A stretch of DNA of 64,000 nucleotides. It comes from Kribbella caucasensis (GTDB lineage Bacteria; Actinomycetota; Actinomycetes; Propionibacteriales; Kribbellaceae). How positions within the stretch are numbered: position 1 is the first letter of the stretch; the number at the start of each line of letters is the position of its first letter. A program made the position numbers and the translations under genes. The stretch covers positions 248,001 to 312,000 of the forward strand of contig NZ_SNWQ01000008.1 of the NCBI RefSeq assembly GCF_004361855.1, in the 5' to 3' direction. Shown in pieces: positions 36,562 to 45,583 of this stretch. The notes beneath the pieces were generated by a model. That model was not told the origin of the DNA. It made no database searches and was given only the letters and a program-made list of their open reading frames with translations.

Positions 36562-37730
36562 GGCGTCAACAGCACCTTCACAGCACCGTCCTGCTTCTTC
36601 TGGAACATCTCGTAAGCCGCCGGGCCTTCTGACAGCGGAAGCCGATGAGTCGCGAATCCGTCGACACCTAGTGGGTCCTCGTCACTCAACAGCGGCAGGA
36701 TGTCGTCGACCCACCGACGTACGTTGGCCTGCCCCATCCTGAGCTGGATCTGCTTGTCGAACATCGTCAACATCGGCAGCGGATCGGCCGCACCGCCGTA
36801 CACGCCGCTCAACGAGATCGTGCCGCCGCGGCGGACCAGCTCGATCGCGAGGTAGAACGCCGCAAGCCGGTCAACACCGACAGTCTCCATCATCTTCTCG
36901 GCGATCCCATCCGGGAGAAGTCCGACAAGCTTGTGCGCGGCCTGCGCCTTCGGCGATCCGTGCGCTTCCATGCCGACGGCATCTATCACGGAGTCCGCAC
37001 CACGACCATCGGTGAGCTGGTGCACCTGCTCGGCGACCTCGTCGGAGTACTCGAGGATCTCGACGCCGCGGTCCTGGGCGCGCTTGAGTCGCTCAGGCAC
37101 CAGATCGATCCCGATGACCCGATACCCGCGGTGCAGCCCAATCCTGGCCGCCATCTCTCCGATCGGTCCGAGACCGATGACCGCCAAAGTTCCACCATCC
37201 GGCACGCCCCCGTACTCGACTGCCTGCCAGGCGGTCGGCAGCACGTCGGACAGGAAGACAAAACGATCGTCCGCCGGGCCGGCAGGCACCACGATAGGCC
37301 CGTATTGCGCCTGCGGCACACGCAGATACTCGGCTTGACCGCCGGGCACCTGCCCATAGAGTCTCGTGTAGCCGAAGAGCGCTGCGCCCATCCCCTCGTC
37401 ACGAACCTGGGTGGTCTCGCACTGCGACTGCAAGCCACGGTCGCACATGTAGCAGCGGCCGCAGGCGATCCCGAAGGGAATGACCACCCGGTCTCCCGCC
37501 GTCAGGTTCGTCACCTCCGCCCCGGTCTCGACCACGATGCCCATCGGCTCATGCCCCAGCACGTCACCTGGCTCCAGGTATGGGCCCATCACCTCGTACA
37601 AGTGGAGGTCCGATCCGCAGATCCCGGTCGACGTGACCTCGATGATGGCGTCCGTCGGCTCCTGTATTGCCGGATCCGGTACATCTGAATACTCGATCTT
37701 CCGCTTTCCCTGCCATGTCAAAGCTTTCAT
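36558..37730 (-). CDS. Zinc-dependent alcohol dehydrogenase (FdhA-like)
   Basis: 390 residues. Medium-chain dehydrogenase: catalytic zinc ligands in GICGSDLHLYE and GHEPMGIVVE, structural zinc cluster CGRCYMCDRGLQSQC, Rossmann loop GLGPIGEMAA. The long insertion typical of glutathione-independent formaldehyde dehydrogenases is present. Probably oxidises an aldehyde or alcohol with NAD. First gene of the two-gene unit with the SDR; a SigF-like promoter lies directly before the start. Confidence 0.9.
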   Translation of the reverse strand: MKALTWQGKRKIEYSDVPDPAIQEPTDAIIEVTSTGICGSDLHLYEVMGPYLEPGDVLGHEPMGIVVETGAEVTNLTAGDRVVIPFGIACGRCYMCDRGLQSQCETTQVRDEGMGAALFGYTRLYGQVPGGQAEYLRVPQAQYGPIVVPAGPADDRFVFLSDVLPTAWQAVEYGGVPDGGTLAVIGLGPIGEMAARIGLHRGYRVIGIDLVPERLKRAQDRGVEILEYSDEVAEQVHQLTDGRGADSVIDAVGMEAHGSPKAQAAHKLVGLLPDGIAEKMMETVGVDRLAAFYLAIELVRRGGTISLSGVYGGAADPLPMLTMFDKQIQLRMGQANVRRWVDDILPLLSDEDPLGVDGFATHRLPLSEGPAAYEMFQKKQDGAVKVLLTP

Positions 37731-37738
37731 GCCCCCTG

Positions 37739-37763
37739 GTACCCCGAATGCCGACGGCGAACC
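37739..37763 (-). promoter_or_regulatory. SigB/SigF-like promoter of ADH-SDR operon
   Basis: On the minus strand GGTT (37763-37760), 15-bp spacer, GGGTAC (37744-37739), matching the actinobacterial SigB/SigF pattern GTTT/GGTT-N15-GGGTA. The transcript would start almost at the ATG (37730), i.e. leaderless. Confidence 0.55.
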
Positions 37764-37795
37764 GGTAGCGGTTGCTCGCTGGGTACCGGTTGTGA

Positions 37796-38233
37796 ATGAG
37801 CGAGAACGAGCGTCTGATCCATGCGTCCGTCGAGGACGTCTTCGCCGTACTCACCGACGGATGGAGCTACGCGTCCTGGGTGGTCGGCGCTTCTCGAATC
37901 CGCGACGTCGAGGCCGGCTGGCCACAGCCCGGGCACAGCATCCACCACTCCGTCGGCGTCTGGCCCTTGCTCATCGATGACGCCACCACGGTCGAGCAGT
38001 ACGAGCCCCTGCGCCTGCTCCGACTGAAGGTCCGCGCCTGGCCGACCGGTGAAGGAATTGTCGACTTCGTGGCGAACGACCAGGACGGCCAGTGCCACCT
38101 GATCATGCGTGAACACACCTCGAAAGGGCCGGCTACACTCATTCCGGACGCGGTGATCGACCCTGTCCTGCACCTGCGTAATGCAGAGACTCTCGAACGT
38201 TTGGCGCTGCTGGCCGAGGGCCGCAACTCTTAG
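37796..38233 (+). CDS. SRPBCC family protein
   Basis: 145 residues of START/Bet v1-like fold (IHASVEDVFAVLTDGWSYASWVVGASRIRDVE...), with a hydrophobic-ligand cavity but no catalytic motif. These proteins bind lipids or help in stress; function here unknown. ATG at 37796 is ten bases after a GGGTAC motif that lacks a good -35 partner. Divergent from the alcohol dehydrogenase operon. Confidence 0.85.
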   Translation: MSENERLIHASVEDVFAVLTDGWSYASWVVGASRIRDVEAGWPQPGHSIHHSVGVWPLLIDDATTVEQYEPLRLLRLKVRAWPTGEGIVDFVANDQDGQCHLIMREHTSKGPATLIPDAVIDPVLHLRNAETLERLALLAEGRNS

Positions 38234-38440
38234 CCGATCGAACTGTCGCGAAGGCTCGCTCTCCCTCGGCGATGTGTGTGCTGGGCTGTCCTCGTTCGCA
38301 CAGTCGCCGTTGAAGGGATGCATGGATCGCGGCGGCGCGGGTACCCAAAGCGCGCACGGACCGAGTTCGTGCTGGGTGGCTCCCGGTCCAAGGCGGACGC
38401 CTGTCGGGAGCCGCCTGTGCCGGACGACGGAAGGCAGACG

Positions 38441-39319
38441 ATGAGCACAGATCCGCGCAACCGGTACCCCGGACCCGAGCAGCAGGAGCCCGATCAGCAG
38501 GAGCACCCCGGGCACAGCGCCGCGATGAACCCCGAGCCCGACTACGGCGAACAGACCTACCGAGGCAACGGCAAGCTCGCCGGGCGACGAGCCCTCATCA
38601 CCGGAGGCGACTCCGGCATCGGACGTGCGGTCGCCCTCGCCTACGCCCGGGAAGGTGCCGACGTGATGATCTCCCACCTTGCCGCCGAGGAGGCCGACGC
38701 CCGCGAGACCTGCCGCCTGGTCAGAGACGCCGGGAGTACGGCGGCCTCACTGGCCGGAGACATCCAGGACGAGGCACACTGCCGACGACTGGTCGACCAG
38801 TGCGTCGAAGAGCTCGGCGGGCTCGACATCCTGGTCAACAACGCCGCCTACCAGATGTCCCGCGACAGTATCGCCGACATCTCGACCGAACAGTTCGACC
38901 AGGTCATGAAGACCAACGTCTACGCGATGTTCTGGCTCTGCAAGGCTGCCCTTCCACACCTGTCGGAAGGATCGGCGATCATCAACACCACTTCCATCCA
39001 GGCCTACGAACCTTCGCCGAACCTGCTCGACTACGCGACCAGTAAGGCCGCCATTCTCAACTTCACCAAGGGACTGGCACAGGAGCTTGCACCCAAAGGC
39101 ATTCGCGTCAACGCCGTCGCACCCGGCCCGATCTGGACACCTCTCATCCCGGCCACCATGCCGGCGGAGAAGGTCGGCGAATTCGGCGCCGACACCCCAC
39201 TCGGTCGCGCCGGGCAACCCGCCGAACTCGCACCGGCCTACGTCTTCCTCGCCTCCGACGACTCCACGTACATCACCGGCGAACGCATCGGCGCCACCGG
39301 CGGCCGACCACTCCCCTGA
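38441..39319 (+). CDS. SDR-family oxidoreductase (YhdF/GolD-like)
   Basis: 292 residues from ATG at 38441. A Pro/Gln-rich N-terminal tail of about 45 residues precedes the SDR core: TGGDSGIGRAVALAYAREGAD, NNAAYQMS, catalytic YATSK. The tail plus core is characteristic of the SDR group related to B. subtilis YhdF/YhxC general-stress dehydrogenases. Substrate unknown. The frame is open upstream to 38276, but those residues look random. Confidence 0.9.
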   Translation: MSTDPRNRYPGPEQQEPDQQEHPGHSAAMNPEPDYGEQTYRGNGKLAGRRALITGGDSGIGRAVALAYAREGADVMISHLAAEEADARETCRLVRDAGSTAASLAGDIQDEAHCRRLVDQCVEELGGLDILVNNAAYQMSRDSIADISTEQFDQVMKTNVYAMFWLCKAALPHLSEGSAIINTTSIQAYEPSPNLLDYATSKAAILNFTKGLAQELAPKGIRVNAVAPGPIWTPLIPATMPAEKVGEFGADTPLGRAGQPAELAPAYVFLASDDSTYITGERIGATGGRPLP

Positions 39320-39377
39320 TCCACGCCGACGACCACCGGTACAGGCCAGGCACTCAACGCGAACGAGAGCAATTGAC

Positions 39378-40331
39378 CTACGACCGCGGGGCGGAGTCGG
39401 CCTTGACGGCGTTTCGCTCGCCGAGAGGACGAGGCTCCCCCTTCGTGGTGTCCCGCGCCGTCTGCTGCTCGGCCTCCGCATTGATCTCGGCTCCGAGCAG
39501 TACGGCGTACGCGGTGAGCCACAGCCACAACATCAAGACCACCACCGCGGCCAGACTGCCGTACGTCTTGGCATAGTTGCCGAACGTCTCGACATAGATC
39601 GAGAAGCCGATCGATGCGATCAGCCAGATGACGGTGGCGATGACGGCTCCCGTGGACACCCAGCGGATGCGCGGCGCGTCCCGATCCGGCCCCAGCCGGT
39701 AAATGACGGCAAGCGCCACCGTGATCAGAACAACGGCGAGTGCCAGTCGTGCCACCTCCAGCAGGATCCGAACTGGCGTTGCCACGTCGTTCCCGATCGC
39801 CGCGCCGGCCGCGAACAGGCCGACCGCGAGCAGGACGAAGACGATCGCGCCCAGGGTCATGCCCAGAGCCAGTAGCTTCCGGCGGACGAACCCGCGCGTC
39901 TCCTCCTCGTCGTACGCGAGGTTCACCGCAGTGAGCAGGTACCCCACGCCTCCGGACGCGCTCCACAGCGCGGCCGCCACGGCGACCGCGACGCCGATCC
40001 CCAACCCCTGCCGCGGCGCCGAGGTCAGAGCGTCGAGCTGTTGGAGCAGCAGATCGCGTCCTGACGCCGGCATGGCTGCGGTCAGGTCCTTGGCCTGGTC
40101 GCGGATCTTTGCCGGATCCGCAACCAGCCCGTAGGCCAGCACCGCGGCGACGACGGCCGGAAACAGCGAGAGGAACGCGAAGAACGCGACGCCGGCCGCA
40201 AGCAGCGGAACCTGGTCGGCCTTGGCCTCAGCCCAGGCTCGCCGGATCACCTGCCACCAGCCGGTCGCCGGAATCTCCGTCGGCTTGTCGGCATCCACTC
40301 CTGGAACGTCCAGCCGTCGCTCGCCGCTCAT
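39378..40331 (-). CDS. YihY/virulence factor BrkB family membrane protein
   Basis: 317 residues with six spans (residues about 40-290). Starts MSGERRLDVPG; the AWAEAKADQVPLLAAGVAFF entry into span 1 and LWSASGGVGYLLTAVNLAY are family signatures. Role unclear (formerly taken for RNase BN). Last of four overlapping genes (41361-42101, 40939-41364, 40331-40963, this one), joined by 1-25 base overlaps, so it acts with DUF3618 and holin-like proteins at the membrane. Confidence 0.9.
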   Translation of the reverse strand: MSGERRLDVPGVDADKPTEIPATGWWQVIRRAWAEAKADQVPLLAAGVAFFAFLSLFPAVVAAVLAYGLVADPAKIRDQAKDLTAAMPASGRDLLLQQLDALTSAPRQGLGIGVAVAVAAALWSASGGVGYLLTAVNLAYDEEETRGFVRRKLLALGMTLGAIVFVLLAVGLFAAGAAIGNDVATPVRILLEVARLALAVVLITVALAVIYRLGPDRDAPRIRWVSTGAVIATVIWLIASIGFSIYVETFGNYAKTYGSLAAVVVLMLWLWLTAYAVLLGAEINAEAEQQTARDTTKGEPRPLGERNAVKADSAPRS

Positions 40332-40963
40332 CAGCCCGAGGTACCGGCCTGGCGGACGTTGTCCGTCGAGTCCTTCGCGCCGTCCGCCACCTGCTGAGCC
40401 GCCGACCGGCCCTCGTCCGCCACCTCGGTTGCTGCCTGAGATGCGGACTGCTTGACGTTGTCGACCGCCTGCTGGCCCGGCTCCTGTAGATTTTCCTTGA
40501 CCTCTCGGGCCAGCTGTGCGGCCTGCTCCTTCACAGGACCGGCGGCCTCCATCGCCTTGTCCTTGGTCTGCCGTGCCAGCTCGCGTTCCCGCGTCGAAGC
40601 AGGGAGTACGGCGGCCACGACCCACCCCGCCCCGAAGGCGATCATGCCGGCGGCCAGCGGCGTACCGCGGGTCCGCGCGCGAGCCATGTCCGGTGCTGAA
40701 CCGACAGCGTCACCGACCTTGCTACCCGCGTCCTGCACCGTCGACACTGCCGAACCCGCGGTGTCGCTCATCGATCCGCCGACCGACTCCGCCGAGCCCA
40801 TCACGTGCTCCTTCAGCCGGTGGACCCCGCCGCGGGCCCGGTCGACCCGCCGGCCGATGACGCGACTGGGGCTGACCTTCTCCGTCAGGGCGTCGACGTC
40901 GCGGCCCACGTCGCGCCGCGTCTGCTCGATGTTCCGCTTCAGCTCTTCCGGGTCTTCAGCCAT
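40331..40963 (-). CDS. DUF3618 domain-containing protein
   Basis: 210 residues. N-terminal DUF3618 domain (EELKRNIEQTRRDVGRDVDALTEKVSPSRV), a single membrane segment (GMIAFGAGWVVAAVLPAS), then an amphipathic Ala/Gln/Lys-rich helix resembling LEA/apolipoprotein-type repeats. Likely a membrane-bound stress protein. Stop and next start share one base (TGATG). Overlaps the holin-like gene by 25 bases. Confidence 0.85.
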   Translation of the reverse strand: MAEDPEELKRNIEQTRRDVGRDVDALTEKVSPSRVIGRRVDRARGGVHRLKEHVMGSAESVGGSMSDTAGSAVSTVQDAGSKVGDAVGSAPDMARARTRGTPLAAGMIAFGAGWVVAAVLPASTRERELARQTKDKAMEAAGPVKEQAAQLAREVKENLQEPGQQAVDNVKQSASQAATEVADEGRSAAQQVADGAKDSTDNVRQAGTSG

Positions 40964-41364
40964 TTCGCGTCCTCCTTGAGTGATTCGACCGTTTCGTCGG
41001 GTTTCGGGTTGACCTCCTGAAGCTCCTTGCGTCCCTTCGCCGCCAGAACGGCGGCGACGACCGCCCAGATAGCGGCGACGATAAGCGCTGCCCAGATGAG
41101 ATCCATTGCCTCGTCCAGAGCCCACATCACGGTGAAGGAAAGGAAGAGGGCCATCAGCCAGCCGGCGAAGGCCGCGCCGCCGAGCATGCCCGCGCCCTTG
41201 CCCGCCTTCTTCGCCTCCGTCTGGAGCTCGGCCTTGGCCAGCGCCAGCTCCTGGCGGGTCAGCTGTCCCAGATCGGTGGTCAGCTGGGAGACCAGCTCAC
41301 CGACCGACTCGTCCATCGACAGCCGCGCCCGACCACTGTCGGGTGGTGATCCGCTGACGGTCAT
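40939..41364 (-). CDS. Phage-holin-like (DUF1469/YqjE) membrane protein
   Basis: 141 residues. Amphipathic N-terminal helix (SVGELVSQLTTDLGQLTRQE), then two hydrophobic spans (AGMLGGAAFAGWLMALFLSF and LIWAALIVAAIWAVVAAVLA), then a charged tail. Putative actinobacterial holin superfamily; usually found beside DUF3618 and YihY genes in stress islands rather than in prophages. Confidence 0.85.
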   Translation of the reverse strand: MTVSGSPPDSGRARLSMDESVGELVSQLTTDLGQLTRQELALAKAELQTEAKKAGKGAGMLGGAAFAGWLMALFLSFTVMWALDEAMDLIWAALIVAAIWAVVAAVLAAKGRKELQEVNPKPDETVESLKEDAKWLKTRKS

Positions 41365-42101
41365 CTCAGCGCCTCGTTCGATCCCGGCCCGATCCTGGGC
41401 GTGACCGGTGCTCCCGGATCCGGGTCGGGCGCTACCGGCGTGGGCGCCGGAGGTGGCGCCGAGGTCGGCGCGACCGGTGGGGCGTTCACCGGTGCCGGGG
41501 GCGGTGCGACGAGATAGTCGTCGGCGGCAGCCCCTCCGACCGACTGCTCCGGCATACCGACGCCGCTCGGCGAGCCGGTGTTGCTCGGCGTACCGGTGCC
41601 GCCTGCTGCCAAGGAACGCGTGAGGCGGCCGGCTACAACGCCGGCGGCCACGGCTGCCAGCAGGAACGTGCCTGGCTTGCGCCGCGCGAAACCGCGGACC
41701 TCTTCCAGCAAGTCGCCAGGCTCGTGCTTCTGTAGAAAGTCCGCGGCCTGATCCGTGAAGTCGGCACCTTGCCGCGCCAGCTGAGCCCCCAGGCCGGATT
41801 CACCGTGCTCGGCCATCCCGCGCAGCTCGTCGCTCACCGAACGAAGGCCGTTGGTGGCCCGTTCCTCCTGCTGGCCAGCCTGCCCGACCAACTCCTCCCG
41901 CGTCTGGCTGGCCAGCCGCCGGGCCTGCTCACGGGCATCCAACGTCACGTCCGATGCCTTCTCCTTGACGGTCCCCGCAACCTGGCGAGTGGCCTCGACC
42001 GACGTCTCATTCAGCTGCCCGGCTTCCTCCCGGGCAGCCTCGGTCACGCCTTCTGCTGGTGGACTCTCGGCGTCCACCCGATGATTCGTCGTATGCGTCA
42101 T
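41361..42101 (-). CDS. Hypothetical membrane-associated protein, apolipoprotein-like helix
   Basis: 246 residues from ATG at 42101, with GGAAGGAG eight bases upstream. Residues 15-130 form a long charged amphipathic helix with TRQVAGTVKEKASDV repeats, then a single span (TFLLAAVAAGVVAGRL) and a Pro/Ala-rich tail of about 70 residues (PPPAPVNAPPVAPTSAPPPA) that may cross the cell wall. First gene of the envelope operon. Family not named with confidence. Confidence 0.8.
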   Translation of the reverse strand: MTHTTNHRVDAESPPAEGVTEAAREEAGQLNETSVEATRQVAGTVKEKASDVTLDAREQARRLASQTREELVGQAGQQEERATNGLRSVSDELRGMAEHGESGLGAQLARQGADFTDQAADFLQKHEPGDLLEEVRGFARRKPGTFLLAAVAAGVVAGRLTRSLAAGGTGTPSNTGSPSGVGMPEQSVGGAAADDYLVAPPPAPVNAPPVAPTSAPPPAPTPVAPDPDPGAPVTPRIGPGSNEALR

Positions 42102-42451
42102 GTGACGGCTCCTTCCAGGAGCATTGATTGACTTTGCGAGACCCGCGGTTGATCCGCCGTACGAGAAGGACGGCGACATGCGTCGAGGGGGTGGCCTGCT
42201 CATGCCAGAGGGCGCAGCATCTCTGCGCAACAAGGACTTCCTGAAATGGCACTTGTCCGTACCACACCACTGAAACCAGACGCCCGGTACCCGCAGCCAA
42301 ACAGACAGTCCGAGCGGTTGATTGGTGGTGGATGTCATCTGACGCCTTCTTCTGATCGGCTGCCTAGGTAGCCCAACAGAGCCTCAACAAACCTCCATGT
42401 CGCCAAGCGTCCGATGTTTGTCAGCCGCGGTCGAAATCAGCGCTACTCCAC
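42102..42451. other. Divergent intergenic region without gene
   Basis: About 350 bp between the envelope operon and the heptose operon. No convincing coding frame. It should hold the promoter of the envelope operon; a GGGTACC motif on the minus strand (around 42286-42292) lacks a matching -35 box. Confidence 0.5.
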
Positions 42452-42476
42452 GTGTAGGAGGCGCTTTGCGGGGTAC
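42452..42476 (+). promoter_or_regulatory. SigB/SigF-like promoter of heptose operon
   Basis: GTGT (42452-42455), 15-bp spacer, GGGTAC (42471-42476). The 12 bases GGGTACCTACGC at 42471-42482 recur exactly before the hemerythrin gene (62365-62376). Confidence 0.5.
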
Positions 42477-42506
42477 CTACGCGTCTCGTTCGAGGAGGTG
42501 GACACG

Positions 42507-44141
42507 ATGCGGGTGCTGGGGGTGAACGCGATTTTCCACGATCCGTCGGCGGCCTTGGTCGTCGACGGCAGGATCGTCGCGGCGGCAGAGGAAGAGCGGT
42601 TCAGCCGGCGCAAGCATGGAAAGCGCCCGGTGCCGTGGTCGGCGTGGGAACTGCCCGAACAGGCGATGCGATGGTGCCTCCAAGAGGCCGGCCTTCGGCC
42701 CGAGGACATCGACGTGGTGGGCTACTCGTTCGACCCCGCGCTGTGTGTCGACCTGGCCGAACTGGGCGTGTCCGACCCCGGCGATCGGGTGCGAACCGAC
42801 TACGCCCGCCGTGCGCCCAAGTTTCTCAGCGCGGCTCTGCGCGGCCTGGATCCGGCCAAGGGGACGTTCGTGCCGCATCATGTCGCTCATGCCGCGTCCG
42901 CCGGCCTGGCAGCGCCGTACCAGCAGAGCGCCTGCCTCGTTCTCGATGGCCGGGGCGAGCGGGCCTCGCATCTGGCGGGCAGGTACGACGGACCAGAGCT
43001 GCAAGTGTTGGCCACACAGGAGCTGCCCCACTCGCTCGGTTTGCTGTACGAGGACCTGACCGACCACCTCGGGTTCCTCCGCTCGAGCGATGAATACAAA
43101 GTGATGGCGTATGCCTCCTACGGCAAGCCACGCCACCTTGCCGACTTCCGAGAACTGGTCCGGACGACAGATGACGGCGGATTCCGGACGGCGAAGGTGG
43201 ACTGGTCGGCGTACGCACCGAAGGTCGAACCTGGCGACCAACTCACAGGCGCCCATGCGGACCTTGCCTGCAGCGTGCAGCGACGGCTGGAGGAGGTCAT
43301 GCTCGAGCTCGCGACATGGCTGCACGAGCAGACCGGCACACGGGCGCTGACCATGGCCGGCGGCACCGCCCTCAACTGTGTAGCCAACTCGGTCCTGGCC
43401 CGTAAGGGTCCGTACGACCACGTCTGGGTCCAGCCTGCCGCGGGAGACGCTGGTACGGCGCTGGGTGCCGCCCTTCAACTGAGTGCCGCAAGCGGACGAC
43501 CCGAACCGATGCGAACACCCGCACTCGGGCGTGGCTGGACCGACGAGCAACTGAGGGCACGACTCGAGCAGGCCGCGCTGCCCTTCGAGACACCCACGGA
43601 CCTGGCGGCAGTGATCGCACAAGAGTTGGCTGACGACCGGATTGTCGCCTGGTATCAAGGCAGGTCGGAGTGCGGACCACGTGCCCTCGGACATCGTTCG
43701 TTGCTCGCACATCCCGGGCGTCGGAAGAACCTGGAGCGTCTCAACGACATCAAAGGCCGCGAACAGTTCCGGCCGATCGCGCCGCTGGTGCTGGCAGACC
43801 GCGCCGCCGAGATCTTCGACGGCCCACTCCCCAGCCCCTACATGCTCTTCGTGCACGACGTCTCACCAGCTTGGCAGCAACGGATCCCGGCGGTCGTCCA
43901 CGTCGACGGGACCGCGCGCATCCAGACGGTGGACCCGGCGGACGAGTCGCTGCTGGCAAGGCTTCTCGATCAGTTCGAGCTGCGCACCGGGCTACCAGTT
44001 CTGGTCAACACCAGTCTCAACACCGCCGGACGCCCAATGGTCGACAGCCCGTCGGATGCGCTCGAGCTGTTCGGCTCGACGCCTGCGGACGTGCTTGTCA
44101 TCGGCCCTCATGTCGTACGGCGGGCGGGAGCGTTCCGTTGA
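42507..44141 (+). CDS. Carbamoyltransferase (NodU/CmcH family)
   Basis: 544 residues from ATG at 42507 after GAGGAGG. Transfers carbamoyl from carbamoyl phosphate to a hydroxyl, often of a sugar. Family motifs: GVNAIFHDPSAALVVDGRIV, HHVAHAASA (metal His), SSDEYKVMAYASYG, GGTALNCVANS, CGPRALGHRSLLA and LVNTSLNTAGRPMVDS, so both the Kae1-like and YrdC-like halves are complete. First gene of a nine-gene overlapping operon with heptose enzymes, so the acceptor is probably a heptose or the glycan carrying it. Confidence 0.93.
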   Translation: MRVLGVNAIFHDPSAALVVDGRIVAAAEEERFSRRKHGKRPVPWSAWELPEQAMRWCLQEAGLRPEDIDVVGYSFDPALCVDLAELGVSDPGDRVRTDYARRAPKFLSAALRGLDPAKGTFVPHHVAHAASAGLAAPYQQSACLVLDGRGERASHLAGRYDGPELQVLATQELPHSLGLLYEDLTDHLGFLRSSDEYKVMAYASYGKPRHLADFRELVRTTDDGGFRTAKVDWSAYAPKVEPGDQLTGAHADLACSVQRRLEEVMLELATWLHEQTGTRALTMAGGTALNCVANSVLARKGPYDHVWVQPAAGDAGTALGAALQLSAASGRPEPMRTPALGRGWTDEQLRARLEQAALPFETPTDLAAVIAQELADDRIVAWYQGRSECGPRALGHRSLLAHPGRRKNLERLNDIKGREQFRPIAPLVLADRAAEIFDGPLPSPYMLFVHDVSPAWQQRIPAVVHVDGTARIQTVDPADESLLARLLDQFELRTGLPVLVNTSLNTAGRPMVDSPSDALELFGSTPADVLVIGPHVVRRAGAFR

Positions 44142-45583
44142 GCGGCCTCACCATCGTGATCCCGACGATCGGCCGTAGCTGCCTGACGAATCTGATCGCC
44201 GATCTCGCATCGCAACAGTTGCACGAGGCAACGATCTGCGTGGTGGACGACCGCCCGGATCCGGACCGTCCGCTGACCTGTGCTCACCGCGTACTGCGCT
44301 CCGGCGGCCGAGGTCCGGCCGCCGCCCGCAACGTCGGCTGGCGAGCGGCAGACACCGAGTGGATCGCTTTCCTGGACGACGACGTACGACTCCCTGAGGG
44401 CTGGCTCTCTGCGCTGTACGACGATCTTCGGCGGGTCGACGACCGCGTTGCCGGCGTACAAGGTGTGATCGAGGTACCGACCTCGGCGAAGCCTACCGAC
44501 TGGGAACGCAGTACGGCGGGACTTGAACGCGCCAGATGGGCTACCGCGGACATGGCGTATCGCCGCGCCGCGCTGGAGCAGGTGGGCGGATTCGACGAGC
44601 GGTTCCCCAGGGCTTTCCGCGAAGATGCCGATCTGGCGCTGCGGATGAGGCGCCATGGCTGGAGGCTTGTCGAGGGACACCGGCACGTGATCCATCCCGT
44701 GCGCAACGAGGGCTTTTGGATCAGCGTCCAAGTGCAACGCGGCAATGCCGACGACGCGCTGATGCGCGCCGCCCATGGCCGGCGCTGGCGCACCCTGGCC
44801 GAGTGTCCACCGGGCCGGCTCGAGTGGCACGTCGCGACGGTGCTCTGCGCGGCCGCTGCTGTCCTGATCACCAGGAAAGCCACCGCGATCTGGGTCCTTC
44901 TGACCGCCGACTTCGCCCGGCGTCGCATCATGCCCGGTCCGCGGACCTCAGACGAGGTTATTCGAATGGCGGTCACGTCTGCCGTCCTGCCCTTCGCTGC
45001 TGTCTGGCATCGCGCGCGTGGATCATGGCGGCATCGCGGCAGTAAGGCTTGGACGGGAAATGTCAGCGCCGTCCTCTTCGATCGAGACGGAACGCTCATC
45101 CAGGACGTGCCCTACAACGGCGATCCCGATCAGGTGCACCCCGTGCCACAGGCTCACGAAGCACTGCGCAGGCTGAAGCGGGCCGGACTGGCTGTCGGGG
45201 TGATCACGAACCAGTCCGGGATCGGCCGAGACCTGATCACTGCCGAAGAGGTTGCCGCGGTCAACAGACGGATCGACGAGTTGCTCGGTCCGTTCGACAC
45301 CTGGCAGGTCTGTCCGCACTCGGAGGCCGACGGCTGCGCCTGCCGTAAGCCCGCGGCAGGACTCGTTCTGGCAGCGGCTGCAGACCTCGGCGTCCCACCG
45401 AGCCACGTGGTGGTCATCGGCGACATTGGCTCCGATGTCGCCGCCGCCGAAGCCGCGGGGGCTCGCTCTGTGCTGGTGCCCAACGAGAAGACCCGTGCAG
45501 ACGAGGTGCGGGCGGCCCGCATCGTGCGGCCAGATCTCCTCGCCGCGGTCGACCACGTACTGGAGAACGGACGGCGTCGATGA
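44138..45583 (+). CDS. Fusion of family 2 glycosyltransferase and GmhB-like HAD phosphatase
   Basis: 481 residues from TTG at 44138, overlapping the carbamoyltransferase stop. Residues 1-230 are a GT-A family 2 glycosyltransferase (IPTIGR, metal-binding LDDDV at 79-83, catalytic FREDADLALR). A linker with two hydrophobic stretches follows (230-295). Residues 309-481 are a HAD-IIIA phosphatase like heptose-1,7-bisphosphate phosphatase GmhB: DRDGT with Asp315 and Asp317, TNQSGIGRD, zinc set Cys392-His394-Cys400-Cys402, and GDIGSD. Joining glycan assembly with heptose-bisphosphate dephosphorylation in one chain is unusual. Confidence 0.85.
   Translation: MSGLTIVIPTIGRSCLTNLIADLASQQLHEATICVVDDRPDPDRPLTCAHRVLRSGGRGPAAARNVGWRAADTEWIAFLDDDVRLPEGWLSALYDDLRRVDDRVAGVQGVIEVPTSAKPTDWERSTAGLERARWATADMAYRRAALEQVGGFDERFPRAFREDADLALRMRRHGWRLVEGHRHVIHPVRNEGFWISVQVQRGNADDALMRAAHGRRWRTLAECPPGRLEWHVATVLCAAAAVLITRKATAIWVLLTADFARRRIMPGPRTSDEVIRMAVTSAVLPFAAVWHRARGSWRHRGSKAWTGNVSAVLFDRDGTLIQDVPYNGDPDQVHPVPQAHEALRRLKRAGLAVGVITNQSGIGRDLITAEEVAAVNRRIDELLGPFDTWQVCPHSEADGCACRKPAAGLVLAAAADLGVPPSHVVVIGDIGSDVAAAEAAGARSVLVPNEKTRADEVRAARIVRPDLLAAVDHVLENGRRR

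Noticed and set aside
38339-38344. GGGTAC as a promoter of the SDR at 38441
   Set aside because: No GTTT/GGTT-type -35 at 14-16 bp; could be chance in GC-rich DNA. The same holds for GGGTAC at 55509, 58163 and 60724.
40939-41364. Prophage because of a holin-like protein
   Set aside because: Neighbours are DUF3618 and YihY genes of a cellular operon; no capsid, terminase or endolysin genes present.
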